Shown: positions 48,121-55,904 of the stretch, one piece after another | Position numbering within the stretch: position 1 is the stretch's first letter | How the letters are laid out: every line of letters starts with the position of its first letter | Origin: Lentzea alba | GTDB lineage: Bacteria > Actinomycetota > Actinomycetes > Mycobacteriales > Pseudonocardiaceae | Assembly: GCF_011067745.1 (NCBI RefSeq) | Contig: NZ_JAAMPJ010000011.1 | Coordinates: 116,636-180,635 of the forward strand | Reading direction: 5' to 3' | DNA length: 64,000 bases | Program-made: the position numbers and the translations under genes | Notes under the pieces: model-generated | What the model saw: the letters and a program-made list of their open reading frames with translations, nothing else | What the model was told of the DNA's origin: nothing | The model's database searches: none

Positions 48121-51012
48121 ATGACGCAGGACCGCATTCCGCTCGCCGCTCTCGAGCACGGCACCCCATTCGCCGACCGCCACGTCGGTCCGCGTCCCGC
48201 CGAACTCGCGCGCATCCTCGACGTCATCGGCGTCGGATCGCTGGAGGAGCTGGCGCAGCGCGCGGTGCCTTCGTCGATTCACGAGCGCGACCTCGTGCTG
48301 GACCTGCCCGCCCCGGCCACCGAGACCGAGGCGCTGGCCGAGCTGCGTGAGCTCGCGGCGCAGAACCGCCCGATGACGCAGATGATCGGCCTCGGCTACT
48401 ACGACACCGTCACGCCGGGCGTGATCCTGCGCAACGTGCTGGAGTCGCCCGCCTGGTACACCGCGTACACGCCGTACCAGCCGGAGATCTCGCAGGGCCG
48501 CCTTGAGGCGCTGCTGAACTTCCAGACCATGGTCGGCGACCTGACCGGGCTGCCGGTCGCGAACGCGTCCATGCTGGACGAGTCGACCGCCGCCGCCGAG
48601 GCCATGACGCTGGTGCGCCGAGCGGGTCGCTCGAAGTCGAACAAGTTCGTCATCGACGCGGACACGCTGCCGCAGACGCTGGCCGTCATCGAGACGCGCG
48701 CCGAGCCGCTGGGCATCGAGATCGTCGTCGCGGATCTGTCGCAGGGCATCGAGGGCCTCGGCCTGGGCGGCGACTTCTTCGGCGTGCTGCTGTCCTACCC
48801 CGGCGCGTCCGGTGTCGTGCGCGACCAGGCCGCGTTGATCGAGGAGATCCACGCCGCCGGTGCGCAGGCCGTCGTCGCCGCCGACCTGCTGGCGTTGACG
48901 CTGCTGCGCGCGCCGGGCGAGATCGGCGCGGACGTCGTCATCGGCACCACGCAGCGCTTCGGCGTGCCGATCGGCTTCGGTGGCCCGCACGCCGGTTACA
49001 TGGCCGTCCGGTCCGGGTTGGAGCGTCAGCTGCCCGGTCGTCTCGTGGGTGTCTCCGTCGACGCCGACGGCTCGCTGGCCTACCGCTTGGCTCTGCAGAC
49101 GCGCGAGCAGCACATCCGCCGCGAGAAGGCCACGTCGAACATCTGCACCGCGCAGGTGCTGCTGGCCGTGATCGCCTCGATGTACGCCGTCTACCACGGT
49201 CCCGAGGGCCTGCGCGCCATCGCGACCCGCGTCCACCGCCTGGCCACCGTGCTCGCCACGGGCCTGTGCGAGGCCGGTCTGGACGTCGTGCACGGCGAGT
49301 TCTTCGACACCGTCGAGGTGCGCGTTCCCGGTGAGGCCGCCGCGGTCGTCGCCAAGGCTCGTGCCGTCGGCATCAACCTGCGTCTCGTCAACGACGACGT
49401 CGTGGCGATCGCCTGCGACGAGAAGACCACGCGTGCGCACGTCGTCGCGGTGTGGGAAGCCTTCGGGGTCACCGGGTCCGATGTGGACGCGATCGACGCC
49501 GACACCGCGGACGGCATCCCGGCCGACCTGCGCCGCACGTCCGACTACCTGACCCACCCGGTCTTCCACGCGCACCGCTCCGAGACCGCGCTGCTGCGCT
49601 ACCTGCGTGCGTTGTCGGACAAGGACGTCGCGCTCGACCGCAGCATGATCCCGCTCGGTTCCTGCACGATGAAGCTGAACGCGACCGCGGAGATGGAGTC
49701 CATCACCTGGCCGGAGTTCTCGACCCTGCACCCGTTCGCGCCCGTCGAGGACGCCGCCGGTCTGCTTCGCATCGTTTCGGATCTTGAGGCTTGGCTCGCC
49801 GAGGTCACCGGCTACGACGCGGTGTCGTTGCAGCCCAACGCCGGTTCGCAGGGTGAGTTCGCCGGCCTGCTGGCGATCCGCGCGTACCACCGTTCGCGCA
49901 ACGAGGAAGCTCGCGACGTCTGCCTGATCCCGTCGTCCGCGCACGGCACCAACGCCGCGTCCGCCGTCATGGCCGGCATGCGCGTCGTCGTCGTGAAGTG
50001 CGACGACAAGGGCAACATCGACATGGGCCACCTGCGTCAGACGGTCGCCGAGCACGCCGACGACCTCGCCGCGATCATGATCACCTACCCGTCGACCCAC
50101 GGCGTGTACGAGGACACCGTCCGCGAGGTCTGCGGCCTGGTCCACGACGCGGGCGGCCAGGTGTACGTCGACGGCGCGAACCTCAACGCGTTGATCGGCC
50201 TGGCCCGCTACGGCAAGTTCGGCTCGGACGTCTCGCACCTGAACCTGCACAAGACGTTCTGCATCCCGCACGGCGGCGGTGGCCCCGGCGTCGGCCCGAT
50301 CGGCGTCCGCTCGCACCTCGCGCCGTTCCTGCCGAACCACCCGCTGCAGCCCACCGCGGGCCCCGCGACGGGCGTCGGGCCTATCAGTGCCGCCCCGTGG
50401 GGTTCCGCGTCGATCCTGCCGATCTCGTGGGCCTACGTCCGCATGATGGGCGGCGACGGCCTGCGCCGCGCGACCCTGACCGCCGTGGCCGCCGCGAACT
50501 ACGTGGCCCGGCGGCTGGACGAGCACTACCCGGTCCTCTACACCGGTGAGGGCGGTTTCGTCGCCCACGAGTGCATCCTCGACCTGCGGCCTTTGACGAA
50601 GGCCACCGGCGTGACGGTGGACGACGTCGCGAAGCGTCTCGCCGACTACGGTCTGCACGCCCCCACGATGTCGTTCCCGGTCGCCGGCACCCTGATGGTC
50701 GAGCCGACCGAGTCCGAGGACCTCGCCGAGATCGACCGGTTCATCGACGCCATGATCGCCATCAAGCGCGAGATCGACCGCGTGGGCGCGGGCGAGTGGC
50801 CCGTCGAGGACAACCCGCTGCGCAACGCCCCGCACACCGCGGCCTGCGTGACCGTCGGCGAGTGGAACCACCCGTACACCCGCGAGGAGGCCGTCTACCC
50901 GGCCGGTACCGGTGCTCCGAAGATCTGGCCGCCGGTCCGCCGCATCGACGGCGCGAAGGGCGACCGCAACCTGGTCTGCTCCTGCCCGCCGCTCTCCGCC
51001 TACAACAGCTGA
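48121..51012 (+). CDS. gcvP: Glycine dehydrogenase (decarboxylating), P protein
   Basis: A 963-residue single-chain P protein. It decarboxylates glycine with pyridoxal phosphate and passes the aminomethyl group to GcvH. The PLP lysine is Lys711 in HLNLHKTFCIPHGGGGPG. The N-terminal half (starting GTPFADRHVGPRPAELARILD) is the inactive copy of the fold seen in long-type enzymes. The ATG has GGAGG upstream. The unit starts with the glycine riboswitch and ends with a palindrome. GcvH is encoded 4 kb upstream and GcvT is not in the window. Confidence 0.97.
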   Translation: MTQDRIPLAALEHGTPFADRHVGPRPAELARILDVIGVGSLEELAQRAVPSSIHERDLVLDLPAPATETEALAELRELAAQNRPMTQMIGLGYYDTVTPGVILRNVLESPAWYTAYTPYQPEISQGRLEALLNFQTMVGDLTGLPVANASMLDESTAAAEAMTLVRRAGRSKSNKFVIDADTLPQTLAVIETRAEPLGIEIVVADLSQGIEGLGLGGDFFGVLLSYPGASGVVRDQAALIEEIHAAGAQAVVAADLLALTLLRAPGEIGADVVIGTTQRFGVPIGFGGPHAGYMAVRSGLERQLPGRLVGVSVDADGSLAYRLALQTREQHIRREKATSNICTAQVLLAVIASMYAVYHGPEGLRAIATRVHRLATVLATGLCEAGLDVVHGEFFDTVEVRVPGEAAAVVAKARAVGINLRLVNDDVVAIACDEKTTRAHVVAVWEAFGVTGSDVDAIDADTADGIPADLRRTSDYLTHPVFHAHRSETALLRYLRALSDKDVALDRSMIPLGSCTMKLNATAEMESITWPEFSTLHPFAPVEDAAGLLRIVSDLEAWLAEVTGYDAVSLQPNAGSQGEFAGLLAIRAYHRSRNEEARDVCLIPSSAHGTNAASAVMAGMRVVVVKCDDKGNIDMGHLRQTVAEHADDLAAIMITYPSTHGVYEDTVREVCGLVHDAGGQVYVDGANLNALIGLARYGKFGSDVSHLNLHKTFCIPHGGGGPGVGPIGVRSHLAPFLPNHPLQPTAGPATGVGPISAAPWGSASILPISWAYVRMMGGDGLRRATLTAVAAANYVARRLDEHYPVLYTGEGGFVAHECILDLRPLTKATGVTVDDVAKRLADYGLHAPTMSFPVAGTLMVEPTESEDLAEIDRFIDAMIAIKREIDRVGAGEWPVEDNPLRNAPHTAACVTVGEWNHPYTREEAVYPAGTGAPKIWPPVRRIDGAKGDRNLVCSCPPLSAYNS

Positions 51013-51018
51013 CCCAAA

Positions 51019-51069
51019 CCATGGGGGGCACATTCATGGACCTCACGTCCATGAATGTGCCCCCCATGG
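51019..51069. repeat. Perfect 23-bp-arm palindrome (47-nt core family, copy 4)
   Basis: Two exactly complementary 23-nt arms flank CTCAC. The ATG...CAT core at 51021-51067 is 47 nt, as in the other copies. It fills the space between the convergent gcvP and the small zinc-ribbon gene. Confidence 0.85.
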
Positions 51070-51073
51070 CAGT

Positions 51074-51253
51074 TCAGGCTGATGGGCAGGCGGGGTCGCC
51101 GCAGTCCTCGGTCTCGCTGAGGCCCGGCTTGTTCAGGTCGTGCTCGAACGCGAAGTGGAAGCACTCGGGGTGCATCCGTTCGAACAGCTCGAAGTCTTCC
51201 TGGCTCAGCTCGACGGTCTCACCGCACCGCTGGCACGTCTGTTCCTCTGACAC
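51074..51253 (-). CDS. Small zinc-ribbon-like protein
   Basis: A 59-residue acidic protein with the cysteine pairs CQRCG near the N-terminus and DCGDPAC at the end, plus HPECFHF between them, so it should bind one zinc ion. It starts with GTG at 51253 just inside the space after the methyltransferase gene. The ribosome site is weak. It ends the minus-strand operon with the methyltransferase, MDMPI and DUF3224 genes. Function unknown. Confidence 0.65.
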   Translation of the reverse strand: MSEEQTCQRCGETVELSQEDFELFERMHPECFHFAFEHDLNKPGLSETEDCGDPACPSA

Positions 51254-51266
51254 GGCGCAGATGGTC

Positions 51267-51872
51267 TCACCTGCGCCGTGCGAAGAGCACGGCCCCGTCT
51301 GCACCCAACAACAACTGCGCCTCAACGGTGAACCCGACGGCTTCCAGCCACTCCGCCACGCGCTCCGGCCGTCGCAGGTGGACGTTCACCCGCATCGGAT
51401 GCCCGCCGTAGCCCTGCGTCTTGCGGTTCGTCCGGTCCCCGACGTGGAAACCGAGCTGCAACAGGCCGTTGGGCTGCAACGCGTCGTGGAAGTGCTTGAA
51501 GACGGTGGGCACCTCGTCGTCCGGCACGTGGATCAACGACCACCACGCGAGGATCCCGGCCACCGCGACGCCGAGCGGTTCCGTCATCGACCCGACCTCG
51601 AACCGCAGCGCGGGGTGGGTGCGCCGGGCGAGTTCGATCATCCCGGGGGAGAGGTCGATCCCGAACACGTCCATCCCGAGCCCGTGCAGGTACGCCGTGA
51701 CCTCGCCGGGCCCGCAGCCGACGTCCACGACCGGTCCGTCGACCAGGTCCGCGAACATCTTGAGCGCCGCACGCACGTACGGCAGGTCAGCCAGCAGTCC
51801 GCGCGTGTACTCGGCATAGCTTTCCGCGACCGTGTCGTAGGAATCGCGGGTGTCGGTGAGCCAGTCACTCAC
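51267..51872 (-). CDS. Class I SAM-dependent methyltransferase
   Basis: A 201-residue methyltransferase. Motif I is VVDVGCGPGEVTAYLHGLG, followed by VFGIDLSPGMIELARRTHP and the motif II/III part LGVAVAGILAWWSLIHVPDDEV. It starts with GTG and overlaps the MDMPI gene by 8 nt. Substrate is unknown. Confidence 0.85.
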   Translation of the reverse strand: MSDWLTDTRDSYDTVAESYAEYTRGLLADLPYVRAALKMFADLVDGPVVDVGCGPGEVTAYLHGLGMDVFGIDLSPGMIELARRTHPALRFEVGSMTEPLGVAVAGILAWWSLIHVPDDEVPTVFKHFHDALQPNGLLQLGFHVGDRTNRKTQGYGGHPMRVNVHLRRPERVAEWLEAVGFTVEAQLLLGADGAVLFARRR

Positions 51873-52524
51873 TGAACGGCTCCGCGCGGTGCCGTCCGAA
51901 CAACGCCAGCGCGGCGATCCAGGTGTCCGGATCGCCTTCCCAGTCCAGTGCCTTGATCTGGTCCGCCGACCGGCGCCCGCCGATCGCCCGCATCAGCTCG
52001 AACGACGTCGTCCGCAACGTCCCGGCCGGTTCGCCGTGGCCGAGCACGCGATCGCCGTGCTCCAGCGTGATCCGCAGCGCCGGCACGTCGTTGTCCCGCA
52101 TGCGCTGATCGAGCTGCTGCAGCGGTTTGGTGAGCGCCGCCCGCACGTCGACGCTGTCGCGCTCGCCGGGAACTCCCAGTGCCGCACGGAGATCGTGCTC
52201 GTGCGCGATCACCTCGGAGATCAGCACGGAGCCCATGGGCGAGTCGAACAACGGCTCAGCGCGTTCCCGGTTCGCGTCCCACTCCGCGAAGGCGTCCGCG
52301 AGAGAGTTGTCGCGGCGGTCGCGCACCTGCCGTTCGCCCCACTCACCCGACTCGACACCGTCGAACCGGCGGTCCACGAAGTCGCGCAGACCGCCGGCGA
52401 GGTGCGCCACCACGTCCTTGACCGACCAGCCGGGCGTCGCCGCCACCGGCGTCTGCGGATCACGGCCCTCGACCAGCGAGGTGATCCGCTGCTTCGCCGC
52501 GTCGTAGATGGGGGCGTTGGTCAT
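51865..52524 (-). CDS. Maleylpyruvate isomerase-like (DinB/MDMPI) mycothiol-dependent family protein
   Basis: A 219-residue protein of the TIGR03083/MDMPI_N family, a DinB-like four-helix bundle. The metal-binding His residues are seen in WSVKDVVAHLAGGL and ISEVIAHEHDLRAALG, the latter being the HxxxH-like signature. Such enzymes often use mycothiol in actinobacteria. It follows the DUF3224 gene by 3 nt and precedes the methyltransferase gene, all in one operon. The substrate is unknown. Confidence 0.83.
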   Translation of the reverse strand: MTNAPIYDAAKQRITSLVEGRDPQTPVAATPGWSVKDVVAHLAGGLRDFVDRRFDGVESGEWGERQVRDRRDNSLADAFAEWDANRERAEPLFDSPMGSVLISEVIAHEHDLRAALGVPGERDSVDVRAALTKPLQQLDQRMRDNDVPALRITLEHGDRVLGHGEPAGTLRTTSFELMRAIGGRRSADQIKALDWEGDPDTWIAALALFGRHRAEPFSE

Positions 52525-52527
52525 CGC

Positions 52528-52905
52528 TCAGACCTCGTACTCCAGGGTGTAGGTGCCGCTGCCATCCTCCGCCCACTCGATCGTCGCCGCACCTTTCGCG
52601 TTGAGGAACTCGCCGGTGCCGTCCACGATCTCGATCACGGCCTCGACGGACGACCGGTAGGCGCCGACGTGCCGCAGCACCAGCGAGCCCTGGTCACAGG
52701 TGATCTCCTCCAGCGCGGTCGTCCAGGCCACGTCGTCGCCGTAGTACATGAGGTAGCGGCAGCTGCCGGTCCCGCTGATGTCGCCCGCATAGGTGAACTG
52801 GACGTGCGCCTCGGTCAGCTTGCGTCCCTCGACCTCCTTGTAGGAGCGGCCGTCCCAGGTGTTCTCGTCCCAGCTCTTCACTTCGATGGTTCCGGTTGCC
52901 TTCAT
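52528..52905 (-). CDS. DUF3224 beta-barrel protein
   Basis: A 125-residue protein of the DUF3224 (AOC-like barrel) family. Signature strands are ATGTIEVKSWDE, EAHVQFTYAGDISGTG, RYLMYYGDD and FLNAKGAATIEWAEDGSGTY. Such proteins are often divergent from regulators in actinobacteria. The ATG at 52905 is used; GTG at 52914 is in frame upstream. It is the first gene of a minus-strand operon, divergent from a WYL regulator with an operator-like repeat in the gap. Confidence 0.85.
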   Translation of the reverse strand: MKATGTIEVKSWDENTWDGRSYKEVEGRKLTEAHVQFTYAGDISGTGSCRYLMYYGDDVAWTTALEEITCDQGSLVLRHVGAYRSSVEAVIEIVDGTGEFLNAKGAATIEWAEDGSGTYTLEYEV

Positions 52906-52927
52906 GTGGACCACTCTGCTGGCTGTT

Positions 52928-52946
52928 CCTGACAGTTCGTGTCAGG
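52928..52946. promoter_or_regulatory. Operator candidate CCTGACA-N5-TGTCAGG
   Basis: A perfect 7-bp inverted repeat with a 5-nt centre in the 49-nt gap between the DUF3224 and WYL genes. It lies 8 nt before the WYL GTG and so probably overlaps both promoters. It is the expected site of the WYL regulator. Confidence 0.6.
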
Positions 52947-52954
52947 TTTGGTCC

Positions 52955-53926
52955 GTGAAATCCAGCAGGCTCATCCAAGTCCTCCTGCTCCTGCAGTCGA
53001 GGGGCCGGATGACGGCGGACGAACTGGCCTCCGAACTGGAGGTCTCGCCGCGCACGATCTACCGCGACATCGAGTCGCTGAGCGCTGCCGGCATCCCCGT
53101 CTACGCCGACCGCGGCCCCACCGGCGGTTACCAGCTGGTCGACGGCTACCGCACGCGCCTGACCGGTCTGACGGGCGCGGAGGCCCAGTCGCTGTTCCTG
53201 GCCGGACTCCCCGGTCCCGCCGAGGAGCTGGGGCTCAAGGAGTTCGCTGCCGCGGCCCAGCTCAAGCTGCTCGCCGCGCTGCCGACCGAGCTGCGGACGC
53301 GGGCCGAGCAGATCCGGCAGCGGTTCCACCTCGACACCCCGACGTGGTTCCGCGGCGACGAACCCACCTCGTATCTCGCGACGATCGCCGACGCCGTGTG
53401 GGAGCAACGGCGCGTGCGGATGAGCTACCAGCGTTGGGGCAACCAGACCGTGCAACGCGAGGTCGACCCGTACGGGCTCGTGCTGAAGGCCGGCACCTGG
53501 TACTTCGTCGGCAGCGGCCGCACCTATCGGGTCTCCCGCGTGCTGGCGTTGGAGGTTTTGCCGGAGACGTTCGAACGGCCCGGGGACTTCGACCTCGCGC
53601 GGTATTGGACGGAGTGGTCGGAGCAGTTCGAGGCCCGCATGTACGGCGAGCGCATCACTGTCCGCATGACACGAGCAGGCCTCGACAAGTCCCAGTACCT
53701 GCTCAGGGGGTACCAGGCGCGGGTCATCCGGGAGACCGCGCCGCAGCCGGGGGAGGAGTTCGGATTCCCGACCGAGTCGACCCGGCACGCCCTCGCTGAC
53801 CTGCTCAAATTCGGTGCGGACGTCGAGGTGGTCGCGCCTGGCGAGTTGAGACGCGAACTCATCGAGACGGTGAAGGCGATGCAGGACGTCTACAACGATG
53901 CGAAGCTACGCGCATGGTTCCGCTGA
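52955..53926 (+). CDS. WYL-domain transcriptional regulator (YafY-like)
   Basis: A 323-residue regulator. The N-terminal HTH_11 domain is RLIQVLLLLQSRGRMTADELASELEVSPRTIYRDIESLSAAGIPVYADRGPTGGYQL. The WYL domain is seen at RRVRMSYQRWGNQTVQREVDPYGLVLKAGTWYFVGSG, with the WCX C-terminus behind it. The GTG at 52955 puts the DNA-binding domain at the very start; the frame is open further upstream but overlaps the divergent gene. It overlaps the aldo/keto reductase gene by 13 nt. Confidence 0.9.
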   Translation: MKSSRLIQVLLLLQSRGRMTADELASELEVSPRTIYRDIESLSAAGIPVYADRGPTGGYQLVDGYRTRLTGLTGAEAQSLFLAGLPGPAEELGLKEFAAAAQLKLLAALPTELRTRAEQIRQRFHLDTPTWFRGDEPTSYLATIADAVWEQRRVRMSYQRWGNQTVQREVDPYGLVLKAGTWYFVGSGRTYRVSRVLALEVLPETFERPGDFDLARYWTEWSEQFEARMYGERITVRMTRAGLDKSQYLLRGYQARVIRETAPQPGEEFGFPTESTRHALADLLKFGADVEVVAPGELRRELIETVKAMQDVYNDAKLRAWFR

Positions 53927-54726
53927 TCTCGTTGAACAACGGAGTACGGATCCCTCAACTCGGCTTCGGCGTCTACCAGGTGCCGGAGGACCAGGTGGCC
54001 GGTGCGGTCACGACGGCGATCGAAGCCGGCTACCGAAGCATCGACACGGCGGCCGCCTACTACAACGAGTCCGGGGTCGGCGACGCCATCGCGGGCGTCC
54101 CCGACCTGTTCATCACGACCAAGCTGTGGAACTCCGACCAGGGCTACGACTCGACGCTGCGCGCGTTCGACGAGAGCATGCGACGGCTGCGCCGCGACGT
54201 GCTCGACCTGTACCTCATCCACTGGCCCACTCCCTCGCGCGACCTGTACGCGGAGACCTGGCGCGCGTTGGAACAGCTCTACGCCGACGGCCGGGTCCGG
54301 GCGATCGGCGTCTCCAACTTCCACCGGCGACACCTGCAGCGCCTGCTCGACGAGTTCCCGACGGTCCCCGCGGTGAACCAGATCGAGCTGCATCCGTTGC
54401 TGCAGCAGGAAGAGCTGCGCAAGGTCCACAGTGCACACCGCATCGTCACCGAGGCGTGGTCGCCACTGGCCCAGGGCACTCTGCTGGGCCGCGTGGAGAT
54501 CGCCGGGCTGGCCGAGAAGTACGACCAGACCCCGGCCCAGATCGTGCTGCGCTGGCACGTTCAGCTCGGCAACGTCGTGATCCCGAAGTCCGTCACGCCG
54601 TACCGGATCAAGGAGAACATCGACATCTTCGACTTCGAACTGGCCCAGGACGACATGACGGTGATCGCCGAACTCGACAACGGCACCCGCACCGGCCCGG
54701 ACCCCGACCGCTTCAACGCCGCTTGA
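53914..54726 (+). CDS. Aldo/keto reductase
   Basis: A 270-residue NADPH-dependent aldo/keto reductase. The catalytic set is Asp44 (RSIDTAAAYYNE), Tyr49, Lys70 (FITTKLWN) and His103 (LIHWPTP). The cofactor end is VVIPKSVTPYRIKENIDIFDFEL. It resembles 2,5-diketo-gluconate reductase-type enzymes. It overlaps the WYL regulator gene by 13 nt, so the two are cotranscribed, and its 3' end overlaps the convergent glycosyltransferase by 14 nt. Confidence 0.93.
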   Translation: MVPLISLNNGVRIPQLGFGVYQVPEDQVAGAVTTAIEAGYRSIDTAAAYYNESGVGDAIAGVPDLFITTKLWNSDQGYDSTLRAFDESMRRLRRDVLDLYLIHWPTPSRDLYAETWRALEQLYADGRVRAIGVSNFHRRHLQRLLDEFPTVPAVNQIELHPLLQQEELRKVHSAHRIVTEAWSPLAQGTLLGRVEIAGLAEKYDQTPAQIVLRWHVQLGNVVIPKSVTPYRIKENIDIFDFELAQDDMTVIAELDNGTRTGPDPDRFNAA

Positions 54727-55867
54727 GCCGTTCGACGAGATCCGCCGCCTTGGTCGCGCCACCGGCCGCCTTGAGCTGTTCTCCCAGCTCACGGGCACGT
54801 TCCCGGTGGCTCGGCTGAGCCAGCACCTGCTCCACGGCCTGTGCGAGTTTGGCCGGCTTCCTCCGGACGATGCCGGCGCCCGCCAGTTCGACCCGGCGCG
54901 CCACCTGCTTCTTGTCCAACTCTCCCGGCACCACCACCATCGGCACGCCCGCTTCGAGAGCCGCCAGCACCCCGCCCCACCCGCCGTTGGTGATCATCAC
55001 GTCGGTCCGCGGGAGCAGCAGGTCGTGCGGGATGAACTCGGCCGCGCGCACGTTGTCCGGCAGCGCGCCCAAGGTGTCGATCGGCGCGCCTCCGGTCGTG
55101 GCGACGACCAGGGCGTCGTGGTCAGCGAGTTGCTCGATCGCGGGCTTGAGCAGGTCGTCCGCGCCGGTCTCCAGCGTCCCCTGGGTCACGTGCACGACGG
55201 TGCGTCCGTCGAGATCGCTCCACCACCGCGGCAGACCGGTCGGCTTGGCCGGGCTGATCAACCGTCCGACGAACTCGACCTGCCGCGGCGCCTGGACGGT
55301 CTCCAGGTTCCGCACCCCTTGTGCCAGCACGAGTTCCGGTGAGTAGAAGGCCTCCAGCGCTGCTGCCTTCGGCTTGAGCCCGACCTCCGCGCGCATCCGG
55401 TTGAACATGCCGTCCACGATCAGCCTCGACACCAGCCGGGCGAGCGGCCGGCTGACGACCAGCGGTGTCACCGCGACCGTCACCCACGGCACCTGCCTGA
55501 GCTCGGCGCCCATCGCGGCCCCGAACGCCAGGTGATCGGTCACGACCAGGTCGAAGTCCGCTTCCAGGACATCGCGTGCCTGCGCGGCGCCGGTGCCGAC
55601 CAGCACGTCCCGGACGTTGGCGAAGTTCGCCCGCATGCCCTTGCCGTCGCCGATGCTCGGAAACGTTTGCGCGAGGTGGGCGTCGTCGAAGTCCGGCGCG
55701 TGCTGCCACGGCAGCCACTCGGCGCCCTCGAACTTGCCCTGGTACTTCGCGCCCGTGTGCACCACGACGTCGTGACCGCGCCTGACCAGCTCGTTCGACA
55801 CCGCGGCCAGTGCGCCGACGTGGCCTGCGAACGGCATGGACGCGACCAGGATTCTCGGTTCCCCCAC
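54713..55867 (-). CDS. UGT-like glycosyltransferase (MGT family)
   Basis: A 384-residue GT-B enzyme. The N-terminus RILVASMPFAGHVGALAAVSNELVRRGHDVVVHTG is typical of macrolide and similar glycosyltransferases. The donor motif is ITNGGWGGVLAALEAGVPMVVVPGELDKK, a variant of the PSPG motif with NGGWGG where HGG is usual. Oleandomycin-type MGTs inactivate macrolides by glucosylation; the true acceptor here is unknown. GTG start. Confidence 0.88.
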   Translation of the reverse strand: MGEPRILVASMPFAGHVGALAAVSNELVRRGHDVVVHTGAKYQGKFEGAEWLPWQHAPDFDDAHLAQTFPSIGDGKGMRANFANVRDVLVGTGAAQARDVLEADFDLVVTDHLAFGAAMGAELRQVPWVTVAVTPLVVSRPLARLVSRLIVDGMFNRMRAEVGLKPKAAALEAFYSPELVLAQGVRNLETVQAPRQVEFVGRLISPAKPTGLPRWWSDLDGRTVVHVTQGTLETGADDLLKPAIEQLADHDALVVATTGGAPIDTLGALPDNVRAAEFIPHDLLLPRTDVMITNGGWGGVLAALEAGVPMVVVPGELDKKQVARRVELAGAGIVRRKPAKLAQAVEQVLAQPSHRERARELGEQLKAAGGATKAADLVERLKRR

Positions 55868-55904
55868 GCCAGGTCGAACGATGCCGCCCTGGTGGGGGTT
55901 CCCG

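Noticed and set aside
48043..51033. Long open frames antisense to real genes, for example opposite gcvP (996 aa), opposite fadD (2341-3987) and opposite argS (37153-38814)
   Set aside because: They mirror codon bias of the sense gene, are rich in Arg/His/Val/Gln, have no ribosome sites and no recognisable domain. High third-position GC leaves antisense frames open.
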